A stretch of 64,000 nucleotides of DNA from positions 224,501 through 288,500 of the forward strand of contig JBBDHG010000443.1 in NCBI GenBank assembly GCA_037951165.1. Reading direction: 5' to 3'. The notes under the pieces were generated by a model. That model was not told the DNA's origin and did no database searches. It saw only the letters and a program-made list of their open reading frames with translations. Source of the stretch: Lophius americanus. Its lineage: Eukaryota > Chordata > Actinopteri > Lophiiformes > Lophiidae. Shown in pieces: positions 23,853-35,634 of the stretch (the first letter of the stretch is position 1; each line of letters starts with the position of its first letter). Position numbers and translations under genes: made by a program.

Positions 23853-24640
23853 CACAGATTAAAGTGTGTGGGATTAAGAATAGAAAGATAAGGATGGGAG
23901 AGGAGGAAAAGAAGAGGGTGGAGAAGGATGGAAATAAAAGAGAAGTGAGAAAACTGAGGAGATAAACGTAGGGATGACAGAAAGAGAGGGAGAGAAAGGA
24001 GAGAGGTTTAGTGGAGAGAATAGGAATGGGCATTAATGGGCACGACAGGAAATGGAAAGGAATTGACAATAAAGCAAAGGAATAGATAGGAAATAAGGCT
24101 AAAGGACGGGACAGGAAAGGACTGGAATGGACCAGAGAAGACTGCTCTAGACAGAAAATGATTGGTATAGACACGAAACGAAAGAACTTGAAAGGAAAGA
24201 GCAGGACAGGAAAGTACTGGAAAAGACAGAAAAGGAAAGGAATAGATAGGAAAGGAAATTATAGTAAAAGATGGGACAGGAAAGGATTGGAATGAATAAG
24301 AAATTATTGGAATATACATGAAAGGAAAAAACAGGAAAGGAGAAGACAGGTAGGGAATGGACAGGAAAGCGGAGGACAGGAATGGACAGGAAAGGACTGG
24401 AATGGACCAGAGAAGACTGCTCTAGACAGAAAATGATTGGTATAGACAGGAAACGAAAGAATTTGAAATAACAGGACAGGAACGGGAATGGACAGGAAAG
24501 CACTGGAAAAGACAGAAAAGGAAAATAATAGATAGGAAAGGAAATTACAGTAAAAGACGGGACAGGAAAGGATTGAAATATACAGTAAAGGAAGGAACAG
24601 GAAAGGAGAGGACAGGAGAGGAAGAGAAGGGAACAGGGAA
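23853..24640 (+). repeat. Purine-rich degenerate minisatellite with a 275-bp duplication
   Basis: Built of GGACAGGAAAGGA-like units of variable length, nearly all A/G with scattered pyrimidines. A longer block starting GGAAAGGACTGGAATGGACC occurs at 24114 and again at 24389. The copies share the interior TGCTCTAGACAGAAAATGAT, so a segment of about 230-250 bp was duplicated in tandem. Confidence 0.9.
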
Positions 24641-25200
24641 GGTGGCGTGTGATTTCTCAGATACCTGTAGTGATGCGCCCTGAGAGGCTGTGAAACTAAA
24701 CAGCAGCTCTCCTCAGACTCTTAGCGCGTCTGTCTGACAGCCTCCATGTTGTGTTGCCTGCTCTGACCTTTTATGTCACCGTCACCGTCCTGCAGGCTCC
24801 ACCTGAGGCTGCTGCTCAGGATCCTGCTGGAAGAAGATCCGTCAGGAGACGTCAGTGTCTCCACAGCTGTAGACTCACTAAAGACATAGCTGTGAGAAAC
24901 TACAGGAACTCCTGAGGTCTCCTGGTTTTCTAGTGTCTCATACTTTGTCAGATCTTCTAAAGAAAATGTAACATAAAACAACCTGAGTCGACACAAAAAA
25001 AGTGATTGACTTACATCAGTCTGGGATGGGTTACACAGCTATTCCTAAAGTTCTCCACAGATCCACAGTGAGACATACGATCCACAAATAAAGACCCACC
25101 CACCCTGAAGACTCCCCCAACAGCACGAGGAAGGCTCACTCAGGAGGTCATGAAGGCCTCTCTCACCTCTGCAGGAATGTGACATGATGCTTTCATCTGC
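24641..25200. other. Unique non-coding sequence
   Basis: No repeats. Open frames lack splice context. Confidence 0.4.
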
Positions 25201-25238
25201 TTCTGGGTTAGCAGGTGAAAGACGCTGCTAACCCAGAA
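25201..25238. repeat. 14-bp perfect inverted repeat
   Basis: TTCTGGGTTAGCAG at 25201-25214 is the exact reverse complement of CTGCTAACCCAGAA at 25225-25238. The 10-nt loop allows a strong hairpin in RNA or DNA. Confidence 0.9.
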
Positions 25239-26215
25239 GAACGTGAAGCAGCCGACGGGGATCCCATGAATCTTTCTTCTCCCAATAGAACATTTTACCT
25301 ACGGTCAGAAATCAGGGCCGACTGGGTCAGGCAGCGAGACAAAGATCCCAAGCGGAGGAGAAAATCCACCTGCCTCAAAAGGAAGAAAATCCTGAGTCTG
25401 GACCTGAGCTCCACTGGGATGCTGAACAGATCAGTTCATCCTCTAAAACCGAAGCGGGTCTGCATTGAAGAGAAGAATTCCACGGCAGTGATGTCAAAGG
25501 GTCACATGACTTGTGTTGTTGTCGATACTCGGGTCGCCTCAGCTCCGTGTTAAATGGTTTTTTCACAGCGCGGCAGGACTGGCGGCGTTTCTGAGTGCAC
25601 TCTAAAACTGTTACACAACATCCTTATTGGATCTGTGCGGTATGGAGCGCCTCCTGTTTGAGGCTGATTCACTTTCTCCGGGCCTCTGCACATCTGTCGG
25701 CCCGGTTCTGTGTGCAATATACGCACGGACTCAAGTTAACTGTGGAAACAGTTTATGGCTACATTCGGCGGGGGGGGGGGGATTCATGTAGGCGGGAGAT
25801 TCGCCCCTGTCCTTCCTGCAGACGTCTGTATGGCTGCCCAGTGAGAACCTTCACAGCATGTCGCCGCAGATAATGGCTCCTCCCCCCAACCCTCACATCC
25901 CTCCACCGCTCCCCCTATCCTCCTCTTTCTGCTCCTCCTGCTATCTTCTTCACTAATCCTTCCTTCCTATCTTCTCTCCCCCTCTCCTCATCTTCGCACC
26001 CTCTACCTCTAATGCCCTCGGCGTCTGGCGGGGCAAGGATCCGTCTAACGGACGGATGGACATCGCCGACAGAACGCTGGCTGCAGTCTGAAGAAGAGGC
26101 TCTTCATTATTTCCACACTTCTGCAACAGCAGAAGTTTTGTTATGCATGAATAGACCGGGCAAAGGTTTTTGTCGAGGCTTTTTTTCTGTCATGAAAAGA
26201 AATTTAAATCCAAAT
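25239..26215. other. Unique non-coding sequence
   Basis: An open + frame from an ATG at 25266 to TAA at 25553 (95 codons, very basic centre) has no recognised domain or donor and is not called as a gene. A G-run lies at 25770-25780 and a C/T-rich patch at 25880-26010. Confidence 0.4.
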
Positions 26216-26220
26216 ATCAT

Positions 26221-26470
26221 TCATGAAAAAGTTTGTTACTTTCGCCAAAGAGGTTCTGTTTTTTCTTTTTTTCAACCTTTGTTTGTCAGTACGGTTACGG
26301 AAAAACTTAAATTTTACCCGGAGAGGATTTAATTTTGGTCAAATTTGGACATGGAATAAAAATGTTTTCCTAGCCCACCTTTTTTTTTTTTTTTTTTTTG
26401 TCAATAACTCTAAAATTTGTCAATAAATAACCAATTTGCTTCAAATTTGATGGGGACATGTAGTCTTGTA
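26221..26470 (+). mobile_element. Teleost dispersed repeat, unclassified
   Basis: The blocks TTTCGCCAAAGAGGTTCTGTTTT and GTTACGGAAAAACTTAAATTT, with TTTGGACATGG further on, match in order a common fish repeat I recognise (ATGTTTTC then ACGCAAAAACTACTGG type). A long T-run (26380-26399) interrupts it. The family name is unknown to me. Confidence 0.5.
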
Positions 26471-26539
26471 CCCGACATCTACCCGCCAAATGAAATGAAC
26501 CGGATCCGGAACCAGAAGTGGATTTTTGTAGTTTATTTT

Positions 26540-26922
26540 AAGGCTTTTATTTTTTTTGGTGGTTAAAAAATTAAAGTGATTGTTCATAATTTACTCCAGT
26601 AGTTCATGAAGTTCCCAACCAAAAGTCCAACTGTGTCCAAGTTTAGCTGCTCTGAATCGACACAAGGAAACCTTCACTTCTAATTCATTCATGGGCTCAG
26701 AAAAACTAATTGATATTTAATGTTTGTATTCTCATTATTGAGTCACTATGGAGGACATTTATTGAGTATATTGCTGATTTAATGGAAATAGATTGAGTCA
26801 ATATGGACTGGAACACACATGAGCCATGAGTCAGATTTAACTTGAGGAGAATCAGGGGGATTGAATGCACTATGCAGGGGATTGGGGTTTTTAGGGGCTA
26901 TACAGTGTATGCATAGGCCTAG
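26540..26922 (+). mobile_element. Helitron-like dispersed repeat, copy 2, 3' half with terminus
   Basis: Contains the internal blocks AAGTCCAACTGTGTCCAAGTTTAGC, TATTGAGTCACTATGGAGGACA and TATTGCTGATTTAATGGAAATAG. A G-rich subterminal stretch follows, then a small hairpin (ATAC-AGT-GTAT) and the end CTAG at 26919-26922, followed by T. The 5' part is missing or diverged. Confidence 0.75.
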
Positions 26923-28955
26923 TTGTTGTATTGGTATTAATGTCCGATGTTAAACCTTGCCTTCCTGCAGACGGAGGAGGCGTTATGCAGCACGTATGTG
27001 CAGTGGTTGAAAAGGCTTCCTGTGGCGGTCCGTGGTTCTCCTGGGTGGTCTCCCTCCACCCCTGAGACCACCGTCTAAGTACAGCCTTGAATAAGATCCC
27101 TTTCAGAATGCTTAATTAATTAATTTTATTGGAAACGCAGAGCCTGACTTGCATCGGCGAACCGATCAGTCAGCGTTAGAAAACCTTCCTAAATGATGTT
27201 TTGTCTGCGAGGGAGAAATGATTCAAGCGCGCGGCTCAATAAGCAAGAAGCTCGAGGTCTGACTCGGCTAACGCGGCATCGCATCTACAGCGCCCGGCAG
27301 AGGAAATGCTAATAAACACGAAAGGAAGCACACATGTCGGCGCAGAGAGGGGCCGACCCTGACAGCGCCGCCGTGTGACCGATTATTCCCCTGTTAGTTA
27401 TTCATTGGATTTTCACTGCGGGGTCGAAGAGGGGATGAACCGCTGCTGGGGCAGCAATACGCCAGCCGGCCAGCGGCCCCCGGCAAGTACGGCTTGATAA
27501 GCAGTTTCATGAAGGGGTCTCAGTGGGCAGAATTTAATTAGCAGCTACTCAATAGATCCGAGGGAGCGTCAGGTTGGAAGTGGAGCCACCGTCCCGCTGC
27601 TTCTTGACTTCTGCTGCTGGTTCCTGTTTGAGCGAGGGACCATCAGTGGAGCACTCGTCCTTCAAACCAGCGTGTTTCCTGCATCCAGCTGCATCCGTCT
27701 CAGCACACCTCCAGAGGAGATCAGAACTGAAGCAGCGGACGGTCCTAGCCAGCGCTGCAGGCGCTGCACCGGTGTTGATCTTTCCGTGAGCCTCGTGTGC
27801 CGGTCTCAGGTGACCCGTCTCTGCTGCTCACATGTTTGGACTGTAGCTACGAGTGGGTTTTATTTTGGTCTAAAACTTTTGTTGTCCTAATTTTCTTTCT
27901 TCTTCTTCTTTCTACTACATCACACTCTAAGCCGTAGAAACATTTTAACCTTTTAAATTTTTAAAGATACTAGGCATTTTATAACCTGAATTTCACCATT
28001 GCATTGAATGGAGCATTTCCCAGAATGCCAAGCGATATTAGACCATGTGTTACTTTGGTGGTACCATTAGTTGGATCCCACCAAGGTCATTAAAAACGTA
28101 GGGAGAAAAGTTCTAGAGGCGGTCCTGCTGCGTATGAAGCCGTCATAGGTGGGTTGCAGCTTCACCTGGATCCTTTAAGAGGGGGGTTGTGTGTTCCATA
28201 TGAGTGGTCTGAAAATGAATCGGCTGCTGGGACATATTCAGGTTCTGGTTTCGCGGCTTTCAAAATCCAAACCAACCTGGTGGACAGGAAGTCGATACGA
28301 GGTTTACCTCAAGCACAGCAGACAAAACTGACCCTCCAACAGTGACGGCCGCCTGGCGTCTCCATCGGTCCGCTGCCTGTAAGTGGGGGAAAATTAAGGA
28401 GCTTTTCTTTTCCTAACAATTTCTCCAGCTCATCATGTGACAATCTGAATGTCTTCCAGAAGAAGCTGGCTGAGAATGTGAGCCGCTGTCCTCGTATTTA
28501 ATGATAGGGTGTCCGTGTGAGGTGGGCTGAAAGAGGATTCTCAAAGGCTGATATGAAAATGATAGACTGTGGTCACGCCCCATTACCGCTGTGAAAACAA
28601 TATTCGGCGCTGTCGCAACCTGGAGATCAGATCAACTGAATATCAAAGACTGTGTCATAGATACTTCAATGAAAAAAATATTTATCTGTCAATTAATGTG
28701 TTCTGATTCTGACGCGATTATACGAACCCCACCTTTTTATCGTTGTATTAGAGCAGTAAACACCTTCTTTTTATGGTCAAACATGCAGAAGAAGAACAAC
28801 CTCCAAGTTTCATTTACTGAAAACAATTATGATGCATGTGATAAACAAAGTTACGTTACATTTACACTGAACATGGTTGTGCTGACTTAAATAAACACAA
28901 TTATATAATTCAAACTTCTTTTAATATTTCATTGATCTTTCTATTCCTTAAAGAT
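26923..28955. other. Unique sequence, possible conserved non-coding DNA at 27105-27570
   Basis: 27105-27570 is complex and free of repeats. It has TAATTAATTAATTTTATTGG at 27113, TTTAATTAGCAGC near 27533 and many CpG. This combination is often seen in conserved developmental enhancers of fish introns, which is inference. 27570-28955 holds open frames without splice support. Confidence 0.25.
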
Positions 28956-28959
28956 AACA

Positions 28960-28982
28960 TATTATTATTATTGTTATTATTA

Positions 28983-29028
<46 letters not shown>

Positions 29029-29168
29029 CATTATTATTATCATTATTATTTATTTGGAGGAAAAATGATTACTATTACTATCATTATTATTAGGACTGCT
29101 CTGGAAAACGTATTATTATTGTTGTCAATATAATTATTATCATTTTTATTATTTTGACTGCTCCTGCA

Positions 29169-29228
<60 letters not shown>

Positions 29229-29478
29229 CACTATAATTATTTATTTGGAGGAAGAATTATTATTATTATTATTATTATTACTATTATTATTATTTATTTG
29301 TAGGAAGAATTATTATTATTATTATTATTATTATTATCATTATTATTGTTATTATCATTATTATTGTTATTATCATTATTATTATTTGTTTGGATGAAGA
29401 ATTATTATTATTATTATTACTATTACTATTATTATTATTATGACTGCTCCTGAAACTTATTATTATTATTGTTGTCAA
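28960..29478 (+). repeat. (ATT)n microsatellite cluster
   Basis: Several ATT arrays (28962-29050, 29170-29230, 29255-29360, 29380-29475) are separated by two related spacers. One reads ATTTATTTGGAGGAA and the other TGACTGCTCCTG. Each occurs at least twice, so the array-plus-spacer unit was itself duplicated. Confidence 0.92.
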
Positions 29479-30188
29479 TATATGATATCATTTGTCATTA
29501 AAGTGCAGCTTCGTGTTCAGCCAAAACCAGATTCATCCAACTACTAACACACTACTAACGCATTATTTGGCTAAACCCATTAATTGTTAACCTCTTGTAA
29601 CTTTAGCTACTCTCTACGGTAGCTGGATTTTCAGACGTTTTTTTCAGTCTGGAAGAGTTGATTCTATGCAACCATTCAGAGTAAATCATTCAAACACTGA
29701 ACGTAGGACTCTGAATCCCAACTCTGATCCTTTTTGAACATAAACTTAACCTTTACGGCAGACAAGCTGAGGATTCTGCCGCTCTGGCTCTTCCTGTGAG
29801 ACGCCGCTTGTGAAGGAGTGAGGCTGGGGACGACGCAAGAGTTTTAGACACTTATTATAGAGTATACGTAGTATATTATAGAGTATATTATACGGGGGAG
29901 TATGAAACCCCCCCGTCACGCTCTGACAGCAGCACCCACAGCTACGCCACGCCGCCTCTGCCAGCAGAGCTGCTTGTGTGCGCTGAGATAAGCCCGCGCC
30001 TCTCGCTCCGGCGTTGCAGGCTGGTCACGTAGCACCAGAAGGCAGCTTAGCCCCGCCGCAAAGCCACAATGGCCCGCTCCTATTTGCCTTCCTCCCACTC
30101 TGTTTTCCGTCTCCTCCTCATTCTCCCGGTCTTCCCGCCGTTCTCAAGGTTCTCGGTCTCCATTTGACCCTGCACACCCGCTCCGCAG
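29479..30188. other. Unique sequence, GC-rich towards its right end
   Basis: 29890-30188 is CpG- and C-rich and precedes the candidate exon at 30189. It could be promoter or intron. No TATA or CCAAT box stands out. Confidence 0.3.
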
Positions 30189-30276
30189 ATCAACCTTCAT
30201 CCTCCCGGGAACCGCCGCGTGAAGGGAAAGATGCAGGAGGACGGAGCTAACTTCACAGAGCAGTGGGAAAATATAG
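30189..30276 (+). CDS. Possible small coding exon, unidentified
   Basis: Two readings are possible. As an internal exon, CCGCTCCGCAG ends at 30188 and 29 codons follow in phase 0, up to the donor ATAG|GTGAGG. As a first exon, the ATG at 30231 (context GGGAAAGATGC, A at -3) opens MQEDGANFTEQWENI before the same donor. The preceding 300 bp are GC-rich, which favours the second reading. Either way the exon ends in phase 1. The peptide is too short to assign. It cannot be spliced directly after the 17884-18080 exon without meeting a stop. Confidence 0.25.
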
Positions 30277-31700
30277 GTGAGGTTACAGTTGAACTAGAAA
30301 AAAAGGTGGTGCTTGTCTCCTATAGGGTCTATAAAGGTAGATCAGCAAAAGACTGAGAATCAGTGAATGATCATTTCAGGAATTAAGAAACAAACACGGC
30401 AAATATTTTGTGGTTGCTGCCTCTGAAATGCAGAGATCAGCATTTCTATGATTAAAACCTTAATTAATTAAAGATGTAGTGGAAAGTTGACAATCTTGAC
30501 GTTGGCAGTCTGATTGGAGTGGCGAAAAGGAGAGGAGGTACATTTTTTTGGGGGTCTTCAGATGGGCACCCTCTTACTCAGACATTGAATCGCTCGTCCA
30601 ACGACCCGGCAGTTGAATCCGGCGATCCAAAGGCAACGCGCTGGTCGCCGTTCCTTGTCCTTTGTGTTGGTAAATGTCTTTTAGCAGCTTTTTTTTACAC
30701 AGTTAGTTCTACCGCCATGTATAGTTCTGTAGGTGGGCTGCTCCTATATCGCGTTTTATCCCAAGCTCTCCACATGTTTTGCCTCTCGATGACAATTCCT
30801 ACACACACTGAAGGCAGCAGGCTACCTAATCTTGCCTAAAGATACCATCGGAGCCACAGCAGGAGCGCAAACGTGTGTTTTGTCCAAATTGTCGCTGGAT
30901 GCAGCCTCGAGATATGGATTCTACGTAGGTAAAACTCCCGACCGTTCAACGCGGGTACATGAGCGCCCACGCTCTGAGCGCACGCTGAAGGTTAAGGCAG
31001 AATGGGTCGTATTGTACAAGAACCCCTTTCATAGTTAATCCTGAGAAACTGGTGCTGCCTTCAGGGAACCACGTCTACGCCGATAAGAATGGCCAGAAAA
31101 CAATGTGCCCTCAAGGCTGCATTCACACCGAGCAGCACCAGAGGCGGCACAACAACACTCCTCTTTCCCGCCTTTATTACAATATCTGATAACTCAGTAC
31201 GTTGTCTCTTTGTAGACAAAACCAGATTTGTTTAGTTCGGATTTTCTCCGTTTACCGTTTGCAGCACCGCAGGTGTATTGGAGTCTGGAGGTTCTGGCGT
31301 ACATTAAGGACCTCCGGCGAGGAAAGTCTCATTCTCTGGTGTGTAGTTGTGTAATTAATGAGGTTGTGACAGTTTGGATTTTATTCTTACATCACCTCAA
31401 ATTAAAAAAATATATATATATAAATTTAGTGACAGTTGGCCCCGCCCCCAAGAATTTATATTTGTGGCGGCGCCTATCATTATAGGGAATGTTGTTGGAT
31501 ACAAGGCGGGCGAAAATGAGTTGACCCTCCAGGCCAAAATGAGGTCCACTACACACGAGTCAGAACCTCATCACCGCCCCTCACTGCCACTTTTTTTTTA
31601 CATTATCTTGAATTTGGCTGGATTATTTCATAATTGTAGTTCCTCGTTATATTTTTTCTTTCAAAGACCTTAACGAATTGTCTCCATAACATGCAGAATA
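30277..31700. other. Unique non-coding sequence
   Basis: No supported exon and no repeat family. Short (TA) run near 31410. Confidence 0.4.
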
Positions 31701-31703
31701 AAA

Positions 31704-31724
31704 GCACACACACGCACACTCACA

Positions 31725-31793
<69 letters not shown>
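31704..31793 (+). repeat. (CA)n microsatellite
   Basis: CA repeats interrupted by CACGCACACT at the left, then about 68 bp of pure CA. Confidence 0.97.
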
Positions 31794-31795
<2 letters not shown>

Positions 31796-32480
31796 CCCAG
31801 TAACCCGGGAGGGCTCAGAAACCATTTCCACAAAAGGTTAATAATATGCTTTAGTCATGCCCAGACAGCGACGCAGCATTTCTGACACTAACTTGGTTAC
31901 AGGCGGAGAATGTCACCTTCCGTTTTTCCAGGTTTTGACTTTTTACTCGGTGCTCGTTATTCTCCGCGCTCCCTCGATGTTCTTATCCGGGACAGATTAG
32001 CTGCTCTGCCGAATTAATCGCCGCCCTCTGCCACTTTCCAGAACATTCTTTTATATTTTTGTCCAACCCACAGATGAAAATAATAGGGTAAAAAAAAGAA
32101 AAAGATGTTGTAGTAAATAGCAGTAGGACTCCGAGGCGGCGCTTTTGACCGGAGATGATAGTCTGCATCCTGAGAGATGTTCGCTGATTGATTTATCCTG
32201 GCCTTCTTTCTATCTGTCCCCACAGAAAAAAATGAAAAAGCACCCGCTACTCTCTCGCTACCTCAATCTCAGGGCAGGTAGATTGAATCCGGAGGAAGAT
32301 TGTTGACTGAATTAAGGTGAACATCTGCTCCGACCAAATTTTCGGAGGCGGGAGTTTATACAGTACCTACGTGTCGGCGAGATTTTAGCTCTGGCTCTTT
32401 GCTGCCTTCAGAGAAATATAGAGGGGAAGGAAGCAAAGGAATGACAGCAGAGGTCAAGATTTGTGTTTGCTGTGCATGCA
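31794..32480. other. Unique non-coding sequence
   Basis: Nothing recognised. Confidence 0.4.
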
Positions 32481-32482
32481 GG

Positions 32483-32486
32483 ACAC

Positions 32487-32562
<76 letters not shown>
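32483..32562 (+). repeat. (CA)n microsatellite
   Basis: About 80 bp of CA with one G substitution near 32491. Confidence 0.97.
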
Positions 32563-32564
<2 letters not shown>

Positions 32565-32685
32565 GGGATAACAGAATCACTTATCCTCTGGTTTTCTCAA
32601 AGTCATGAAGGCCAACCAGACGTTATCTCATCCTCAGAGTGACATCTCTGATTTCTGAATATCTCCAGAGGTGAAGCTGGGGGGT

Positions 32686-32705
32686 GGGGGGGGGGGGGGG
32701 GGGGG
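32686..32705 (+). repeat. Poly-G tract
   Basis: Twenty consecutive G, preceded by GGGGT. It can form a G-quadruplex. Confidence 0.95.
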
Positions 32706-33180
32706 TTCATCCGTAGATCAGCCTCATGTTTTTAAAGTGGAATATTAGACTTTAAAAATGCCGTGTGTAAGATTTAATGCCACCTCTTTGAGTAAATGGA
32801 GTACGATATTCATAACCATGTTTTTTCATGTATGTGTTTGTAACTCTCAGGATTGGATCAGGCCCTTGTCAGCGCCATGTTTGTTCAGTCGTCTGAAGGG
32901 ACAGACTGAACCCTCACGTCTTCAAGTTGTGGATATCTGACTATTTGGTGTTTGGACAGATCACGCTTGACTTCTTCGAGGGCCGGGTTTCACGCTCCGT
33001 TGGTCTTTATTGTGTTAGTAAAAGCTTTTGCCCCCCCTCCTGCTCCTACATGGACGGAGTTGCCACAACAACGTTGCCACAAAGCCCAACAAATAATAAT
33101 ATTGTTTTTCTTACGTTAAGAAAAGCTTTGACTAATATAAATGACTAAATCTTACTAAATCATCTATGTAAAAAAAAACA
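32706..33180. other. Unique non-coding sequence
   Basis: Nothing recognised. Confidence 0.4.
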
Positions 33181-33182
33181 AC

Positions 33183-33273
33183 TTACACCTACATGCTACA
33201 TGCTAACACCTAGATGCTACATGCTTACACCTACATGCTACATGCTTACACCTACATGCTACATGCTAACACC
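33183..33273 (+). repeat. 21-bp minisatellite, 4.3 copies
   Basis: The unit TTACACCTACATGCTACATGC repeats at 33183, 33204, 33225 and 33246, with a partial copy from 33267. Copies 2 and 5 carry TAACACC, and copy 2 also has TAGATG. Within the unit CTACATG is itself duplicated. Confidence 0.95.
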
Positions 33274-34295
33274 TTTTTGACATTTCTATTATAGCGACGG
33301 ACGAGCTAATGTCTGATAAAATTTGCAATCAGGAATTTCTCTGGTAGATGCCACTTCATTTTATAGACTGCACCTTTAAGTGGGATTTACACTGACTCCT
33401 CTTAAAGGTGAAGACTTCTGACCACGACTCAGCATACTGCCCACTCTCAAAGATGAGTCTCGGTACTGACTCGCACCTTCTGTCAAAAGGTTTGAAAAGC
33501 CAATCCTTGCTTCTTACGGAATTCTTTTTCGGTCCAAGTCACCGAATGTAAAGAAAGAGGCTCTCGCTGAATTCCCTGCTACGGTAAAAGGTTCTGCGGG
33601 TCGGGCTGCCGGTGTAATTACGTTGACCAAGAGTCTCCTGGTGGCCCCGCTCTAATTGGGCTCAATTTATAAATGCCACACAGCTAGTAATCCCGCCGTT
33701 TCCCCGCTCCGTTCGAGGAAAAGGCTCCAGCCATCCTCTGGCTAGGATTGATTACATGTACCTCAAATGAAGAGTAAGCAGTTTTCGTGCCGCCCAACAC
33801 CGGTTCCAGCCCCTCGCAATCGATTGAGTTTACAGCAGAGGCAAAATAAGAGCTGCCACTTCGCAAAACTGTTCCTATTTTTTTTTTTTTCCCTTCATGC
33901 TCACAAATTTAATGGGCTTCTATTTCACCCAAACGGCTCTATTTATTTTCTTGGATGTGGCGTCCGAGTGAAGCCGGACGAGCTGAAAGAAAACGAGGGG
34001 GAAAACGAGATTCTGTGGGTTGAGTGAGTTAGTCAAAGCCTCGAAGTGACAGAAAAACTATGTAGGTAAGGAAAAAAAATTATTTCTGTTCGTAATCTAT
34101 TTCTTTCTGGCATTTATCGATGTAAGTAAGTAAAAAAAAAAAAAACAAAGTTAGATGAATACCTTCAACCGTGTTTGGTAAAACATGTTTTCACATCAGA
34201 CTTATGACGTTGTTTCATGAAGAAACTTTTTGTACTTCATGGAAAGTCAGTTCTAATTAAATTAGCTCTACCATCTGTAAAGTACGTTTTATGTC
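33274..34295. other. Unique sequence, possible conserved non-coding DNA
   Basis: 33590-34030 is complex with AT cores (CTCTAATTGGGCTC, CAATTTATAAATGCC) and no repeat. Poly-A runs lie near 34070-34145. Confidence 0.25.
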
Positions 34296-34299
34296 ATAT

Positions 34300-34560
34300 T
34301 AGACTTTTCTTGGTTGTTTCACTTTAACTAATCTCTTTTGGGTTCAATATGCCAAAAAAAAACTCCTACTAAGGTGGCCCCATTGACCTGTGGTGTCCCC
34401 CAGGGCTCCGTTCTTGGCCCCTTGACCCTTAGCATTTACATGCTACCACTGGGTCATATTATAATCAGGTTCAATCAAGTGATAAAAACCTCTTTCAGTC
34501 AGAACTAGGGACTCAAAAATGTGCTCAACCAAACAGCTGAGCGAGACATGAAACGATTAA
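34300..34560 (+). mobile_element. LINE reverse-transcriptase fragment 1
   Basis: At 34389-34460 the + frame reads CGVPQGSVLGPL, then SIYMLPLGHII. This is the RT motif just before the catalytic YADD block of L2/Rex1-type fish LINEs. The YADD block itself is not present. The downstream stretch CTCAACCAAACAGCTGAGC recurs in fragments 2 and 3. Confidence 0.75.
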
Positions 34561-35070
34561 TTGCAGTAGTAATAATAATAATAATGATAATAATAGTTTG
34601 AATCAACTTTATTCGTTTAGCAGCTTCAAAAACAGCTGCATGAAAAGTTCATGTCAGTTCTGGTATACATGGTTACGGACACACGGTGAATAATGAAGTT
34701 GTGCTGGTGGCAAAACACGGACCTACTTAATAACATCAGACGGGTCGGTTTGTGGTCATGGATCGATTGGCTGCGCTTTTCGATATTTAGATTTTTCTTT
34801 TTTAGTCAAACACGGAGATGTGGTTTTATAGACATATATATATTTACAAAACTATGAGAAATTACTCATTTGCATATTTTATTACATGAATTTAATGTTT
34901 TGGACAGTCAACAAATAATTATTTAGCATAACATGTCAGATTGTTTGATCGAGCATGGCAAATAAAAAAGTTTATTTTAGTTTAATGAGTTCACCGTTAG
35001 TTACCCTCATTATAAAGTGAAAGTTCTTAGCCGTTTTGTTAAAGCGTGATTTTAAAAAACTATTTTACTA
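34561..35070. other. A/T-rich non-coding sequence
   Basis: Contains a short AAT run near 34570-34595. No exon recognised. Confidence 0.4.
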
Positions 35071-35071
35071 C

Positions 35072-35400
35072 TATTAGACTTTTTTGGTTGTATCAAGTTA
35101 TATAATTGTGTTTAGTAAGTCCTCACAGTCTATAAAATACCAAAATAAAAAGTCCTTTTCAATAGCCATGGTTACTGCCTCTGCCTCGGGCGCCACTTTG
35201 ACCTTTGGTGTCCCCCTGGGCGCCGACCTGGGCCCCTTACTCTTTCGCATATACTTGTTTCCGCTGGGTCGTATTTTAAACCGATTCAGTCCCATTTTTC
35301 AGGTGGAACTAAAAACTCATCATGAGCTCAACCAATCAGGTGAGGTGGACATTGAAGTTTTATTAAAAGCATTTGACTTGTTAAACTTTGTAAAACTCTG
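35072..35400 (+). mobile_element. LINE reverse-transcriptase fragment 2
   Basis: The frame reads FGVPLGADLGPLLFRIYLFP, then LGRIL, so the motif is diverged at the Q and S positions. Upstream similarity to fragment 1 (TATTAGACTTTT-TTGGTTGT) shows the two share more than the RT motif. They are direct repeats about 780 bp apart, so one may be a local duplicate of the other. Confidence 0.7.
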
Positions 35401-35612
35401 AAACTGTAAATTACTGGTTAATGCCCGTTGACACGTTTTCAGCCTTTTATCACTCCAACACTGAAGAGCGTAATGGACTGAGAAGAGCCTTTCACTTTTA
35501 CTTTATCCGTGTTAAAACAGTCTAACAAATGCAAATAGTAATAATATTTGGGCATATTTTATAAGGTTTAAAGTTCCAGTGGGAAAGCATAATGACAATA
35601 ACAGTAATTCCA

Positions 35613-35634
35613 GGGGGGGGGGGGGGGGGGGGGG
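35613..35634 (+). repeat. Poly-G tract
   Basis: Twenty-two consecutive G. Confidence 0.95.

Noticed and set aside
22738..24174. 478-codon minus-strand open frame with 23-residue repeats
   Set aside because: Created by a 23-bp minisatellite. Equivalent frames are open in parallel, so the openness reflects repeat composition.
25266..25553. 95-codon + frame, Lys/Arg-rich
   Set aside because: No family resemblance, no splice partner and no promoter-like context.
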